This document shows positions 9,205-19,468 of a DNA stretch of 64,000 nucleotides, piece after piece. Made by a program: the position numbers and the translations under genes. Positions within the stretch are counted from its first letter, which is position 1. Each line of letters opens with the position of its first letter. A model generated the notes under the pieces. The model saw only the letters and a program-made list of their open reading frames with translations, had not been told where the DNA came from and ran no database searches. The DNA is taken from the NCBI RefSeq assembly GCF_002209555.1, contig NZ_NJIF01000001.1:310001-374000 (forward strand). The letters are read 5' to 3'. The DNA is from Achromobacter insolitus. GTDB lineage: Bacteria; Pseudomonadota; Gammaproteobacteria; Burkholderiales; Burkholderiaceae_B.

Positions 9205-10415
9205 TCAAGTTCTTCCAGACGGCGCGGCGCATAGGTTTCCCAGGCATTGCAGCCGGGACATTGCCAGTAAAAGCGACGCGCCTGAAAACCGCAACTGCGG
9301 CATGCGTAGCGGTCCAGCCGCTGCGTATGCTTGTGGATCAGGCTGCGCAACAGCGTCAGGTCGGCGCCGGGCACGGGGCCTTGCTCGACGCTGCCTTCCG
9401 AATTGGCCAGCTCGGCCTCCAGCAGGCGGTCCAGCCCCAGGAGCGATGGGTGGCTGCGCAATGCGTTGCGGGCGAACGCCCACGAGGGCGAAGCGCCTTT
9501 CTGGACGCGGAGTTCGCGAAACAGCACATTGAAAAGGTCCAGCGAGGCATGGCGCTCGTACTGCTTCTGCAACACGTCGAGCCCGGCTTCCTCCTGGTTG
9601 GCCGCGCGGTAGTTGGCCAGGACCTGTTCGGCCACCAGGCCGGCATACTCCGGAGCGTCGGTCATGATCGACTCCAGATACAGCCTCTCGCGCTTGGGAT
9701 CCTGCTCGATCAAGGCCAGGCGGGCGCGCAGCATGGCGGTGCGGACCATGGCCCCCTTGCCCGAACCGGGATCGATGGTCGACAGGGCATGGTCGGCGGC
9801 ATCCAGCGCCTTGTGGGCTGCGTCGATATCGGCGGGCTTGGCCGCCAATGCGGTCTGCGCCTGTTCGCAGTAGTAATGCACGATCTGCGGCACGGGTTCG
9901 TCGACCAGGCCTTGCAGCGTCTTCACGGCTTCGATGGCGCGCGGCCAATCGTGTTCCGATTCATAGATGCGGATCAGCGAACGCAGCGCGGGCAAGGCAT
10001 AGCGGGTGTCCTTGAGCTGTTCGAAGCCGCTTTCGGCGCGGTCCAGCATGCCGGCTTTGAGGAAGTCCTGCGCCAGCTCGTGCTGCGCATGCTCGCGCTC
10101 GGCCGCAGGCAGATCGGAACGGTTCAGAAGGCTTTGGTGCACGCGAATCGCGCGCTCCATCTCGCCCCGGCGCCGGAACAGGCTGCCAAGCGCAAAGTGC
10201 AGCTCGGTGGTTTCGGGGTCCAGCTTGGCCACTTCGACGAAGGCGTCGATGGCGCGATCCGGCTCCTCGTTGAGCAGGAAATTCAGCCCGCGGAAATAGG
10301 AGTCGGGCAGGCTGCGGGTTTCCCGCAGCATTTGCCGGATATCGAAGCGCGCGGCCAGCCAGCCCAGCGCGAACAATACCGGCACGAAAATCAACCACCA
10401 AGGTTCAAAATCCAC
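9201..10415 (-). CDS. lapB: Lipopolysaccharide assembly protein B
   Basis: The 404-residue protein has one N-terminal membrane helix (WWLIFVPVLFALGWLAA), a long array of tetratricopeptide repeats, and a C-terminal rubredoxin-like metal site built from two CxxC pairs (CRSC and CPGC). In E. coli LapB (YciM) couples LPS synthesis to FtsH-dependent LpxC turnover and recruits LPS assembly enzymes at the inner membrane. Location directly before hldA and hldD and after lapA supports the call. It is slightly longer than the E. coli protein. Confidence 0.93.
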   Translation of the reverse strand: MDFEPWWLIFVPVLFALGWLAARFDIRQMLRETRSLPDSYFRGLNFLLNEEPDRAIDAFVEVAKLDPETTELHFALGSLFRRRGEMERAIRVHQSLLNRSDLPAAEREHAQHELAQDFLKAGMLDRAESGFEQLKDTRYALPALRSLIRIYESEHDWPRAIEAVKTLQGLVDEPVPQIVHYYCEQAQTALAAKPADIDAAHKALDAADHALSTIDPGSGKGAMVRTAMLRARLALIEQDPKRERLYLESIMTDAPEYAGLVAEQVLANYRAANQEEAGLDVLQKQYERHASLDLFNVLFRELRVQKGASPSWAFARNALRSHPSLLGLDRLLEAELANSEGSVEQGPVPGADLTLLRSLIHKHTQRLDRYACRSCGFQARRFYWQCPGCNAWETYAPRRLEELE

Positions 10416-10471
10416 TATGCGGGCTCTTGCGGTGTCAGTGCGGAAAAGGATTCAGGGCCGGCGCGTGCACA

Positions 10472-10786
10472 TCACAGCGGCGACATCGGGGCAACGGCCT
10501 CCGGCGGCACGGCGGGCGTGGTGCCATTCACGGCGGCCTGCACGCGGTCCAGTTCGCGGCGCAGGCGCATGGCTTCACGGCGGCGGCGCATGGCGGCAGG
10601 CACGGTCAGCAGCAAGCCGAACAAGGCGCCCAACACGAACACGACCAGCATCACGACGATGAGCGGAACATCCTGCACCACGTAATCGGCGTAGAACTTC
10701 ACGGCGACCGGGTCCGTGTTTTTCAACGCAAACATCAATACTGCAACAAACACGAGCAATCGCAGGGCCCAGACAAGGTAGCGCAT
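10472..10786 (-). CDS. lapA: Lipopolysaccharide assembly protein A (LapA-domain)
   Basis: A small protein of about 104 residues with two membrane helices (LVWALRLLVFVAVLMFALKN and LIVVMLVVFVLGALFGLLL), followed by a short coiled basic helix and a proline-rich tail. NTDPVAVKF between the helices is the LapA-domain hallmark. It partners LapB in regulating LPS supply. The start at 10786 was chosen because it places the first helix at the N-terminus; the 29 codons further upstream look like leader sequence. Confidence 0.88.
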   Translation of the reverse strand: MRYLVWALRLLVFVAVLMFALKNTDPVAVKFYADYVVQDVPLIVVMLVVFVLGALFGLLLTVPAAMRRRREAMRLRRELDRVQAAVNGTTPAVPPEAVAPMSPL

Positions 10787-10846
10787 GGCGCATGCTCCAA
10801 AGAATTCGAGACTATCAATTGTAAGCGACGGATCCCGCCTGCCGCC

Positions 10847-10878
10847 AAAAAACAAAGCCCCTTGATTGCTCAAGGGGC
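10847..10878 (-). terminator. Rho-independent terminator after ihfB
   Basis: GCCCCTTGA (10857-10865) pairs with TCAAGGGGC (10870-10878). Read on the minus strand the stem is followed by TTTGTTTTTT. It lies between ihfB and lapA, so lapA may have its own promoter or be reached by read-through. Confidence 0.85.
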
Positions 10879-10925
10879 CAGGTTTTCGGTCCGATCCGCC
10901 CGAAGGCGGCCTTTCAGCCGTGCCG

Positions 10926-11285
10926 TCAATGCATGGCGTGCAGACTCACCATCGACGGCATCGGTTCACTCGATCCAGAGGATTGAGCGTCCTCATCATT
11001 GCCGCCGGCCAAGTCCACCCGCTCGCGCAGTTCCTTGCCCGCCTTGAAGTGCGGCACCTGTTTTCCAGGCACCAGCACCTGTTCGCCGGATTTCGGATTG
11101 CGACCGATGCGGGGAGACCGCTGCGACAGCGAAAAGCTGCCAAAACCGCGGATCTCGATGCGCTGACCCGAGGCCAGGGCCTGGGTCATTGCGTCGAGCA
11201 CGGTCTTGACCGCGTAATCGGTGTCGCGGGCGGCCAGCTGAGGATAGCGGGCCGCCAAGGCGGCGATCAGCTCCGACTTGGTCAC
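10926..11285 (-). CDS. ihfB: Integration host factor subunit beta
   Basis: The 119-residue DNABII protein begins [17 protein letters not shown] and contains the DNA-bending arm block [25 protein letters not shown] with the conserved proline at the arm tip. It pairs with IHF alpha to bend DNA for replication, recombination and transcription. It is about 25 residues longer than E. coli IHF beta because of a serine/acid-rich, low-complexity C-terminal tail. It follows rpsA by three bases, an arrangement conserved in many proteobacteria. Confidence 0.95.
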   Translation of the reverse strand: MTKSELIAALAARYPQLAARDTDYAVKTVLDAMTQALASGQRIEIRGFGSFSLSQRSPRIGRNPKSGEQVLVPGKQVPHFKAGKELRERVDLAGGNDEDAQSSGSSEPMPSMVSLHAMH

Positions 11286-11288
11286 GAA

Positions 11289-13001
11289 TTAACCGTCGTT
11301 GCGCTGTTGGTCCAGCTTGGCCTTCAGCAGCGCGCCGAGGTTGGTGGTGCCGGACGAAGCGCTGGCGTCGGACATGCGCTGGATCGTTTCGGCGGTTTCG
11401 GCGTTGTCGCGAGCCTTGATCGACAGCTGGATCGAACGCGTCTTGCGGTCGATGTTGACGATCATGGCTTCGATGTTCTCGCCGGCGGTCAGAACGGTGG
11501 TGGCATCTTCGACGCGGCCCGAGGAGATCTCGGAAGCGCGCAGGTAGCCTTCGACGTCCACGGACAGCGTGACAACAGCGCCCTTGGCTTCGACGGACTT
11601 GATGGTGCCCGGAACAACGGCGCCCTTGTCGAAGGTGGCAACGAAGTTGTTGAAGGGGTCGCCTTCCAGCTGTTTGATGCCCAGCGAGATGCGTTCCTTG
11701 TCGGTATCGATGCCCAGAACCACGGCTTCGATCTCGTCGCCCTTCTTGAAGTTGCGCACGGCTTCTTCGCCGGTTTCCGTCCACGACAGGTCGGACAGGT
11801 GAACCAGGCCATCGATGCCGCCGGGCAGACCGACGAACACGCCGAAGTCGGTGATCGACTTGATGGCGCCGCGGACCTTGTCACCACGCTTGAAGTTGGT
11901 GGCAAACTCTTCCCACGGGTTCTGACGGCATTGCTTCATGCCCAGCGAGATGCGACGACGGTCTTCGTCGATTTCCAGGACCATGACTTCGACTTCTTCG
12001 CCCAGGGTCACGACCTTGCGCGGATCGACGTTCTTGTTGGTCCAGTCCATTTCGGAGACGTGCACCAGGCCTTCGATGCCGGCTTCGACTTCAACGAACG
12101 CGCCGTAGTCGGTCAGGTTGGTGACCTTGCCGAACAGGCGGGTGCCTTGCGGGTAGCGGCGAGCCAGGCCCACCCACGGATCTTCGCCCAGTTGCTTGAC
12201 GCCCAGGGAGACGCGGCTCTTTTCCTGGTCGAACTTGAGCACCTTGGCTTCGACTTCCTGACCCACTTGCAGGACTTCGGAGGGGTGACGCACACGGCGC
12301 CAGGCCATGTCGGTGATGTGCAGCAGGCCGTCGATGCCGCCCAGGTCCACGAACGCGCCGTAGTCGGTGATGTTCTTGACCACGCCCTTGACCACAGCAC
12401 CTTCGTGCAGGGTTTCGAGCAGCTTCTGGCGCTCTTCGCCCATGCTGGCTTCCAGCACCTGGCGACGCGACAGAACGACGTTGTTGCGCTTGCGGTCGAG
12501 CTTGATGACCTTGAATTCGAGGGTCTTGCCTTCGTACGGGGTGGTGTCCTTGACCGGACGCAGATCCACCAGCGAACCCGGCAGGAACGCGCGGATGCCG
12601 TTGGTCATGACGGTCAGGCCGCCCTTCACCTTGCCGGTGATGGTGCCGGTAACCAGCTCGCCGTTTTCCAGGGCCTTTTCCAGTTGCAGCCAGGCCGACA
12701 GGCGCTTGGCGCGGTCACGCGACAGGATGGTGTCGCCGTAGCCGTTTTCCAGGGAATCGATGGCCACCGAGACGAAATCGCCGGGTTGCACTTCGAGCTC
12801 GCCCTGGTCGTTCAGGAACTCTTCCAGGGGGATCAGCGCTTCGGACTTCAGGCCGGCGTTGACGACGACGAAATTGTGGTCGACGCGCACGACTTCGGCG
12901 CTGATGACCTCGCCGGACTTCATGTCCTGGCTCTTGAGGCTTTGTGCGAAAAGGTCGGCGAAGCTTTCGCCGCCGGTGGCGGTAGTGGAAACGGAAGACA
13001 T
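11289..13001 (-). CDS. rpsA: 30S ribosomal protein S1
   Basis: The 570-residue protein is built of six S1 (OB-fold) repeats, recognisable from recurring [43 protein letters not shown] and [22 protein letters not shown] units. It binds mRNA leaders and helps the 30S subunit load them. Three candidate starts exist; [18 protein letters not shown] (13001) matches the usual N-terminus. None has a Shine-Dalgarno sequence, as is known for E. coli rpsA, where S1 represses its own translation. It sits between cmk and ihfB, about 195 bp after the cmk stop. Confidence 0.95.
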   Translation of the reverse strand: MSSVSTTATGGESFADLFAQSLKSQDMKSGEVISAEVVRVDHNFVVVNAGLKSEALIPLEEFLNDQGELEVQPGDFVSVAIDSLENGYGDTILSRDRAKRLSAWLQLEKALENGELVTGTITGKVKGGLTVMTNGIRAFLPGSLVDLRPVKDTTPYEGKTLEFKVIKLDRKRNNVVLSRRQVLEASMGEERQKLLETLHEGAVVKGVVKNITDYGAFVDLGGIDGLLHITDMAWRRVRHPSEVLQVGQEVEAKVLKFDQEKSRVSLGVKQLGEDPWVGLARRYPQGTRLFGKVTNLTDYGAFVEVEAGIEGLVHVSEMDWTNKNVDPRKVVTLGEEVEVMVLEIDEDRRRISLGMKQCRQNPWEEFATNFKRGDKVRGAIKSITDFGVFVGLPGGIDGLVHLSDLSWTETGEEAVRNFKKGDEIEAVVLGIDTDKERISLGIKQLEGDPFNNFVATFDKGAVVPGTIKSVEAKGAVVTLSVDVEGYLRASEISSGRVEDATTVLTAGENIEAMIVNIDRKTRSIQLSIKARDNAETAETIQRMSDASASSGTTNLGALLKAKLDQQRNDG

Positions 13002-13196
13002 GGGGTTGAAATCCATTGGGCCGAAATGGCCGTTAAAAACACACCGCAGCGGATTGCCCGCCACAGTGGAGTCAAAATACCTGCTTGCCGGTTTACCCTT
13101 GCGGGGTGTCCCGTGGGGGCTGCGCCTGGCGTGAACAGGGCCGATAAAAATAGAAAACCTGCGGAGGATTCGCGGGGAAAGTCCGGGACCTATACG

Positions 13197-13886
13197 TCAA
13201 TCCGCGGCGGCGTTCTTCCAGAAATCCAGTATTGCCTGCACCGTTTCCGCAACCGTCAAATTGGACGAATCCAGCACGTGTGCATCTGCTGCGGGAGCCA
13301 AGGGAGCCGTAGTTCGCCCCATATCGCGGGCGTCCCGCTCGCGCATATCCCGCAGAAGGTCATCAAGATTAGCAGAAATTCCCTTTTCGATCAACTGCTT
13401 ACAGCGCCTCTGCGCCCGCGCGACCACATCGGCCACCAGGAACACTTTCAGGGGCGCATCGGGAAACACCACCGTGCCCATGTCTCGGCCGTCCGCCACC
13501 AGCCCCGGCGCGAGCCGGAAGGCGCGCTGGCGCTCGAGCAGGGCCTGGCGCACGCCCGGGAAGGCCGCCACGCGCGAGGCGAAATTGCCGACTTCTTCGC
13601 GGCGGATTTCATGGCCGACATCCACGCCCTCCAGGTAGACATGGGGACCTTCGAATCGCACATCGAGGGTCTCGGCCACGCGCGCCACGGCGGGCTCGTC
13701 TTCGGCGGACAAGCCACGGTTGAGCGCCGCCAAGGCGGTCAGGCGATAGAGGGCGCCGCTGTCGAGCACCGCCCACCCCAGCGCCTTGGCGACGCGGTGG
13801 GCCACCGTGCCCTTGCCGGACGCGGTGGGGCCGTCGATGGTGATGACAGGCACGACAGAGGAAATATCAGAGGGAATCGAAGTCAT
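13197..13886 (-). CDS. cmk: Cytidylate kinase
   Basis: The 229-residue P-loop kinase has [11 protein letters not shown] near the N-terminus, a central [23 protein letters not shown]-type block, and the lid region with [13 protein letters not shown]. It phosphorylates CMP and dCMP using ATP. A start two codons upstream (13892) is also possible. The gene follows aroA closely and precedes rpsA, the classic aroA-cmk-rpsA order. Confidence 0.94.
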   Translation of the reverse strand: MTSIPSDISSVVPVITIDGPTASGKGTVAHRVAKALGWAVLDSGALYRLTALAALNRGLSAEDEPAVARVAETLDVRFEGPHVYLEGVDVGHEIRREEVGNFASRVAAFPGVRQALLERQRAFRLAPGLVADGRDMGTVVFPDAPLKVFLVADVVARAQRRCKQLIEKGISANLDDLLRDMRERDARDMGRTTAPLAPAADAHVLDSSNLTVAETVQAILDFWKNAAAD

Positions 13887-13899
13887 GGGCAATTCTTCG

Positions 13900-15222
13900 C
13901 TAGGCCGCTACCAGGCCCGCGTAAACATCAAAGTAACCCGGGAAGGTCTTGCTGACGCAGCCCGGATCGAGAATACGCACGGCCGCGGGCCCGAAAGCCG
14001 CAAGCGAGAAGCACATGGCCATGCGGTGGTCGTCCCAGGTGCCGATGTGGGCGTCGCGCCAGGCGTCCGGCGCCGGCGGCGTCACGCGCAGCCAATCCGG
14101 CCCCGATTCCACCTGGGCGCCCAGCTTTTCGAGCTCGGTTTGCATGGCATGGATGCGATCCGTTTCCTTGACGCGCCAACTGCCGATATTGCGTAGGCGG
14201 CACGGCCCGTCGGCGTACAGGGCCAGGGCGGCCGCGGTCATGGCGGCGTCCGGAATCAGGTTGAAATCGGTATCGAAGGCTTTCAGGCGTTCGCCCTGGG
14301 CGACCCGCGCGCCGGACACCTCGATCCAGTCGGGGCCGTAGCTCACCGTGGCGCCCATGTCCGCCAGCGTGCCGGCAAAGGCGACGTCGCCCTGGATGCT
14401 GTCCGCCCCGACGCCGGTGACGCGCAGCGGTCCGCCGCCGATCGCACCCAGCGCCAGGAAATAGGACGCCGTGGAGGCGTCGCCCTCGACCGCGATCCGT
14501 CCCGGACTGCGATAAGACGCCCCGCCTTCGATGACGAAGCGGCTCCAGCCGTCGCGGCGGACCTGCACGCCGAAACGCGCCATCAGGTTCAGCGTGATCT
14601 CGATATAGGGCTTGGAGATGAGTTCGCCCAGCACCTCGATGGTGACGGGCTTGCCGCTGCGGCCCGCTTGCAGCGGCGCGGCCATCAGCAAGGCGGTCAG
14701 GAACTGGCTGGATACCGAGCCCTGCACGCGCGTGACCGCGTCCGCCGCGATGTCTCCGCGGCCGATGCGCAGGGGCGGATAGCCGGGCTGGCCCAGGTAA
14801 TCGATGCGCGCGCCCAGGGCTTTCAGCGCGTCGACCAGATCACCGATGGGGCGCTCGTGCATGCGCGGCACGCCGGACAAACGGTAGTCGCCGCCCATGA
14901 GCGCCAGCGCGGCGGTCAGCGGACGGATCGCGGTGCCCGCATTGCCCATGAACAGGTCCGCGCTTTCCACGGGAAAACGCCGCACGCCTTGCACCGTGAC
15001 GCTGCCCGCCTCCAGTTCCGATACCTGCACGCCCAACTGGCGCAGAGCGCCGAGCATGACGCGGGTGTCGTCGGAATCCAGCAATCCGGTGATGACCGTG
15101 CTGCCCTCGGCGATGGCGGAGAGCAGCAGCACGCGATTGGAAATGCTCTTGGAACCAGGCAAGGCGATCACGCCCCGCGCTTGCCGCACGCGCGGCAGAT
15201 CGAGATAAGGCAAAGCGCCCAT
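13900..15222 (-). CDS. aroA: 3-phosphoshikimate 1-carboxyvinyltransferase (EPSP synthase)
   Basis: The 440-residue protein has [16 protein letters not shown] at the N-terminus, the [11 protein letters not shown] motif, [12 protein letters not shown], and a late DHRMAMCF block. It joins shikimate 3-phosphate and PEP in the chorismate pathway. The sequence around [16 protein letters not shown] resembles the class I (glyphosate-sensitive) type. It lies five bases after tyrA and is read with it. Confidence 0.95.
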   Translation of the reverse strand: MGALPYLDLPRVRQARGVIALPGSKSISNRVLLLSAIAEGSTVITGLLDSDDTRVMLGALRQLGVQVSELEAGSVTVQGVRRFPVESADLFMGNAGTAIRPLTAALALMGGDYRLSGVPRMHERPIGDLVDALKALGARIDYLGQPGYPPLRIGRGDIAADAVTRVQGSVSSQFLTALLMAAPLQAGRSGKPVTIEVLGELISKPYIEITLNLMARFGVQVRRDGWSRFVIEGGASYRSPGRIAVEGDASTASYFLALGAIGGGPLRVTGVGADSIQGDVAFAGTLADMGATVSYGPDWIEVSGARVAQGERLKAFDTDFNLIPDAAMTAAALALYADGPCRLRNIGSWRVKETDRIHAMQTELEKLGAQVESGPDWLRVTPPAPDAWRDAHIGTWDDHRMAMCFSLAAFGPAAVRILDPGCVSKTFPGYFDVYAGLVAA

Positions 15223-15227
15223 GTCAG

Positions 15228-16130
15228 CTACTCCTTGCGCCAGCCGCGGCGGGCGCGGGCCGCCGTGTCCAGCAACGTCAGCAACGCCGCGCCATCGCCC
15301 TCGGCAATGGCGCGCTCGGCACGATCCAGCACCGCGCGCACGTCAGCCAATTCGGCCAGCATTGCGTCACGGTTGGAAAGAAAGATGTCGCGCCACATCT
15401 CCGGCGAACCGGCGGCAATGCGCGTGAAGTCGCGAAAGCCGCTGCCGGCCAGCCCCAGGCGCGTCGGCGCGTCGGCGGCCTCGGCGACCTGAGCCATATA
15501 AACGGACGACAGTAGATGCGGCAAGTGGCTGACCGACGCCAGCACCCGATCATGGGCGTCGGCGTCCATGTCGATCACATCCGCTTCGCAAGCCTGCCAG
15601 GCACGGCGCACCAGGTCCAGCGAGGGCGGCGCATTCTCGCCCAGAGGCGTCAGGATGACCGTGCGCTTGCGGTAAAGGCCGGCATCGGCGGCTTCGGGTC
15701 CGGTGCGCTCGGCGCCCGCGATGGGATGGCCTGGCACGAACTGCGCGACCCGGTCGCCCAAGGCAGCCCGCGCCGCGGCAACCACTTCAAGCTTGGTGCT
15801 GCCCGCATCGGTCAGCACGGTACCGGGACGCAAATGCGCACGCATGCGTGCCAACGCGTCCGCCAGCCCGCCCACCGGCGTCGCCAGCAGGATTAGGTCG
15901 GCGCGCGCGGCCGCTTCCTCGGCGCTCGCGGCCTCGTCGATCAGGCCCAACTCAATGGCGCGCGCCAGGGATTGCGCATTGCGCCCTACCCCCAGCACCC
16001 GGCCGACCTGCCCGGCGCGGCGCAAGGCTGCGGCGAAGGATCCGCCGATCAGACCCACCCCCACGACGGCCAATACAGGAATCAGGGGGCCAGCGGCCCC
16101 CTGATCGGATTTCGGTGACGCGTCGTTCAT
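15228..16130 (-). CDS. tyrA: Prephenate dehydrogenase
   Basis: The protein of about 300 residues has an N-terminal Rossmann domain ([19 protein letters not shown]), a central [19 protein letters not shown] block with the substrate-binding histidine and arginine, and a helical C-terminal half including SHLPHLLSS. It oxidatively decarboxylates prephenate (or arogenate) toward tyrosine. The start at 16130 overlaps the hisC stop (ATGA). The longer reading upstream of it is inside hisC. Confidence 0.93.
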   Translation of the reverse strand: MNDASPKSDQGAAGPLIPVLAVVGVGLIGGSFAAALRRAGQVGRVLGVGRNAQSLARAIELGLIDEAASAEEAAARADLILLATPVGGLADALARMRAHLRPGTVLTDAGSTKLEVVAAARAALGDRVAQFVPGHPIAGAERTGPEAADAGLYRKRTVILTPLGENAPPSLDLVRRAWQACEADVIDMDADAHDRVLASVSHLPHLLSSVYMAQVAEAADAPTRLGLAGSGFRDFTRIAAGSPEMWRDIFLSNRDAMLAELADVRAVLDRAERAIAEGDGAALLTLLDTAARARRGWRKE

Positions 16131-17263
16131 GCGGAAAGAATGGCAGTCAAGGCGTCGATGAATCGCTCGTTTTCCTGCGGCAGCCCGATGGAGACCCGCA
16201 GCCACTCCGGCAAGCCGTCGCCGGCGACCGGACGCACGATCACGCCTCGCTTGAGCAGTTCAAGGTTGATGCGCGGGGCGTCGCCCACATGCACCAGCAC
16301 GAAATTGCCGTAGCTGGGCACGTAGCGCAGCTTCAGGCGTTCGAACGCGGCGCACAGTTGCGCCTTGCCCGCCTTGTTGGAGGCGTAGGCCTCTTCCAGA
16401 TAGGCCGCATCGCGCAGCGCGGCGATAGCCGCGGCCTGCGCCAGCGTGTTGACGTTGAACGGCTGACGCACGCGGTTCAGCAGGTCGGTCAGGGCAGGCT
16501 GCGCGACCGCGAAGCCCACACGCAGGCCCGCCAGGCCATAAGCCTTGGAGAACGTGCGCGACACGATCAGGTTCGGGTAGCGGCGCACCAGGGCGGTGCT
16601 GTCGAAGCGGAACTCGGGATCGAGATATTCGTTGTAGGCCTCGTCCAGCACAACCGTCACGCGATCGCCATGGGCGGCATGAACGCGCTCCAGGAAGGCC
16701 GCGATCTGGTCACCCGGCACGAACGTGCCCGTCGGGTTGTTCGGGTTGGCAATGAACAGCAGCCGCGTATCGTCGGCGATGGCATCGAACATCGCGTCCA
16801 GGTCATGGCCGTAGTCCTTGGCCGGCACCACGATGTGGCGCGCGCCGCGCGCCTGCGTGGCCAGGCGGTAGACGGCGAACGAATGCTGTGCGTAGACGGC
16901 CGACACGCCCGGCTCCAGCAGCGCCAGCGCCGCGATTTCCAGGATGTCGTTGGAGCCGTTGCCCAGCGTGACCCAGTTCATCGGCACGCCGTAGCGCTCG
17001 GCCAGCGCGGCCTTCAGATCAAAGCCATTGGGATCCGGATAGCGGGCCAGCGACTCGGCCGCGGCCAGCATGGCTGCGCGCGCGGACTTGGGCATGCCCA
17101 GCGGGTTTTCGTTGGACGCCAGCTTGACGATGCCGGCGGGATCCAGCCCGAATTCGCGGGCCAGTTCTTCGATGGGCTTGCCCGCCTGGTAAGGCGCAAT
17201 GGCGCTGACGTGCGCGGGAGCAACGAGGGGCTTGGATGCGGTGGTCATGTCGGAGGGACTCAC
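16127..17263 (-). CDS. hisC: Histidinol-phosphate / aromatic aminotransferase
   Basis: The protein is a fold-type I PLP aminotransferase with the PLP lysine in SRTFSKAYGLAGLRVG, and NPNNPTGT and LDEAYNEY blocks. Placement between pheA and tyrA suggests it also transaminates prephenate or phenylpyruvate-type substrates; a separate hisC may exist in the his operon. A GTG at 17261-17263 overlaps the pheA stop; an ATG five codons later (17248) would also work. Neither has a clear Shine-Dalgarno sequence, so coupling to pheA translation is likely. Confidence 0.92.
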   Translation of the reverse strand: MSPSDMTTASKPLVAPAHVSAIAPYQAGKPIEELAREFGLDPAGIVKLASNENPLGMPKSARAAMLAAAESLARYPDPNGFDLKAALAERYGVPMNWVTLGNGSNDILEIAALALLEPGVSAVYAQHSFAVYRLATQARGARHIVVPAKDYGHDLDAMFDAIADDTRLLFIANPNNPTGTFVPGDQIAAFLERVHAAHGDRVTVVLDEAYNEYLDPEFRFDSTALVRRYPNLIVSRTFSKAYGLAGLRVGFAVAQPALTDLLNRVRQPFNVNTLAQAAAIAALRDAAYLEEAYASNKAGKAQLCAAFERLKLRYVPSYGNFVLVHVGDAPRINLELLKRGVIVRPVAGDGLPEWLRVSIGLPQENERFIDALTAILSA

Positions 17264-18345
17264 GGCGCCGGGTAGGAACCCAGCACTTTCAGGTAGGCAA
17301 CCTGCGCCTGCAAGGCGGCCAGGGCGCGTTCGACGTTCGGATCATTGCGGTGACCCAGGACGTCCACATAGAAATAGTATTCCCACTGGCCGGTGCGGGC
17401 GGGCCGCGACTCGAAGCGCGTCATGGACACGCCGTTGGCCGCCAGCGGCGCCAGCATTTCGTAGACGGCGCCCGCGCGGTTGGGCACCGCCAGGATCAGG
17501 CTGGTCTTGTCTTTGCCGCTGACCAGCGGCTCGATGTTGCCGATCGCCAGGAAGCGCGTGCGGTTGTGCGGATCGTCCTGGATGCCCGCGGCGACAATCT
17601 GCAGGTTCCAGGCGGGCGCCGCCACCTCGCCGGCGATGGCCGCGATGCTCGGATCGGCCGCGGCCGCGCGAGCAGCCTCGGAATTGCTGGACGCGGCCAC
17701 GCGCGCCACGTCGGGGTAGTTGCGCGTGAGCCAGCCCTGGCATTGGGCCAGCGCCTGCGGGTGCGCGGAAATCGTCTTGATCCCGTCCATGCTGCCGGAC
17801 TGCGACATCAGGCAATGGCGGATGACGAGCGAACGCTCGCCCAGGATCTTCAGCGGCGTATTCAGCAGCAGGTCCAGGCTGCGGTTGACCGCGCCTTCGG
17901 TGGAATTCTCGACCGGGACCATGCCCACGTCGGCCTGCCCCGCTTCGACGGCGCGGAAGACCTCATCAAAGGATGCGCACGGCAGTTTCTGCACGGCGTG
18001 GCCGAAATGCTCCTGCGCGGCCTGCTCCGAGAACGAGCCTTGCGGCCCCAGGAAGGCGACCGTCATGCCGCGTTCCAGGCCGCGGCAGGCGGAGATGATT
18101 TCGGTCCAAACCGCCGCCACGCCGGCATTCGGAAACGGGCCGGGATTGGTCTGCTGCAGGCGGCGGATCACGTCGGCTTCGCGCTCGGGGCGCAGAACCG
18201 GGCCGTCGGCGTTCGCGGCATGCTTGACCTCGCCCACTTCCAGCGCGGCGCTCGCGCGCTGCGTCAGGAGGTCGAGGATCTGAGCGTCCAGCGCATCGAT
18301 GCGCTGGCGCAGGGGAAGCAGCTTGCGCTGCAGATCGTCATCCAT
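17260..18345 (-). CDS. pheA: Bifunctional chorismate mutase / prephenate dehydratase (P-protein)
   Basis: The 361-residue protein has three parts: an N-terminal AroQ chorismate mutase (about 1-90), a prephenate dehydratase domain starting at [15 protein letters not shown] and including [16 protein letters not shown], and a C-terminal ACT domain with the phenylalanine-binding ESRP motif. It converts chorismate to phenylpyruvate and should be feedback-inhibited by phenylalanine. The ATG at 18345 overlaps the last eight bases of serC; the upstream in-frame sequence belongs to serC. Confidence 0.95.
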   Translation of the reverse strand: MDDDLQRKLLPLRQRIDALDAQILDLLTQRASAALEVGEVKHAANADGPVLRPEREADVIRRLQQTNPGPFPNAGVAAVWTEIISACRGLERGMTVAFLGPQGSFSEQAAQEHFGHAVQKLPCASFDEVFRAVEAGQADVGMVPVENSTEGAVNRSLDLLLNTPLKILGERSLVIRHCLMSQSGSMDGIKTISAHPQALAQCQGWLTRNYPDVARVAASSNSEAARAAAADPSIAAIAGEVAAPAWNLQIVAAGIQDDPHNRTRFLAIGNIEPLVSGKDKTSLILAVPNRAGAVYEMLAPLAANGVSMTRFESRPARTGQWEYYFYVDVLGHRNDPNVERALAALQAQVAYLKVLGSYPAP

Positions 18346-19468
18346 AGCGACGCTCGAATTCCTTGAGGTACTCGACCAGCGCCGCGACTCCAGCAAGGGG
18401 CACGGCGTTGTAGATGGAGGCACGCATGCCGCCCACGCTCTTATGGCCCTTGAGCTGCGTCAGGCCGGCCGCGTCCGCGCCTTGCAGGAAGGCATCGTTG
18501 AGCGATTCGTCGTGCAACACGAACGGCACGTTCATGCGCGAGCGCACGGGCGCGTGGATGGGATTGCGGTAGAAACTGGTGCTGTCCAGGTAGCCGTAGA
18601 GCAGATCGGCCTTGGCCTTGTTCGCCGCTTCCATGCCGGCGACGCCGCCATTCGCCTTGACCCACTTGAACACCAGTCCTGCGACGTAGATGGCAAAGGT
18701 GGGGGGCGTGTTGTAGCGCGAATGCTCCGCGGCCACGTTGGCGTAATCGAACGCGGACGGGCAGATCGGCAAAGCGTGGCCGATGAGATCGCGGCGCGCG
18801 ATGACCATGGTCACACCCGCCGGGCCGGCGTTCTTCTGCGCGCCGGCATACAGCATGCCGCAACGCGTCACGTCCATGGGACGCGACAGGAAGTGCGAGG
18901 ACGCATCGACGACCAGCGGCACGTCGGGCGCGCCCAGCGCGGCGGTATCGGGCCAATCCATGAACTCGACGCCACCGATGGTTTCGTTGCTGCACAGGTG
19001 CAGATAGGCCGATTCCGGCCGCACCTGCCAGGAGTCGACGGGCGGCACCCAGGTCAGCGGCGCCTGCTCGCGGCCGTCCAGCTGGATGGCTTGGTCGCTG
19101 CTCGCTGCCACATGGGTGCTGCCGTAGCGGCCGGCTTCCTTGTACGAACGCTTGGACCAATGGCCCGTCACGACGAAATCAGCCGCCGGCGTGCCGCGGC
19201 GTCCCATGAGGTTCATGGGAACGATGGCGTTTTCCCCGGAACCGCCGCCTTGCATGAACATGATGGCGTAATCCGCCGGCAGTCCCAGCAAGTCGCGCAG
19301 GTCGGACTCGGCTTCATCGCAGATCTGCACGAAATGCTTGCCGCGATGGCTCATTTCCATCACGGACATGCCGCTGCCGTGCCAGTCCAGCATTTCTGCA
19401 GCGGCTTGCTGCAGCACCACCTCGGGCAAGGCCGAGGGGCCTGCCGAGAAGTTCCAGGGGCGGGCCAT
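18338..19468 (-). CDS. serC: Phosphoserine aminotransferase
   Basis: The 376-residue protein begins with the family hallmark [20 protein letters not shown] and contains the PLP lysine in [12 protein letters not shown]. It converts 3-phosphohydroxypyruvate to phosphoserine and also acts in pyridoxine synthesis. Its ATG shares one base with the gyrA TAA (TAATG), which suggests translational coupling, and it leads the serC-pheA-hisC-tyrA-aroA run. Confidence 0.95.
   Translation of the reverse strand: MARPWNFSAGPSALPEVVLQQAAAEMLDWHGSGMSVMEMSHRGKHFVQICDEAESDLRDLLGLPADYAIMFMQGGGSGENAIVPMNLMGRRGTPAADFVVTGHWSKRSYKEAGRYGSTHVAASSDQAIQLDGREQAPLTWVPPVDSWQVRPESAYLHLCSNETIGGVEFMDWPDTAALGAPDVPLVVDASSHFLSRPMDVTRCGMLYAGAQKNAGPAGVTMVIARRDLIGHALPICPSAFDYANVAAEHSRYNTPPTFAIYVAGLVFKWVKANGGVAGMEAANKAKADLLYGYLDSTSFYRNPIHAPVRSRMNVPFVLHDESLNDAFLQGADAAGLTQLKGHKSVGGMRASIYNAVPLAGVAALVEYLKEFERRYG

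Noticed and set aside
13171-13192. GGGGAAAGTCCGGGACC, resembling the conserved 5' segment of RNase P RNA
   Set aside because: The rest of the RNase P core is absent on either side, and the space before cmk is too short, so it is a chance match.
10866-13955. Rightward open frame of about 1029 codons
   Set aside because: It runs antisense through ihfB, rpsA and cmk, all with clear family motifs. It is a by-product of high GC and codon bias, with no recognisable domain.
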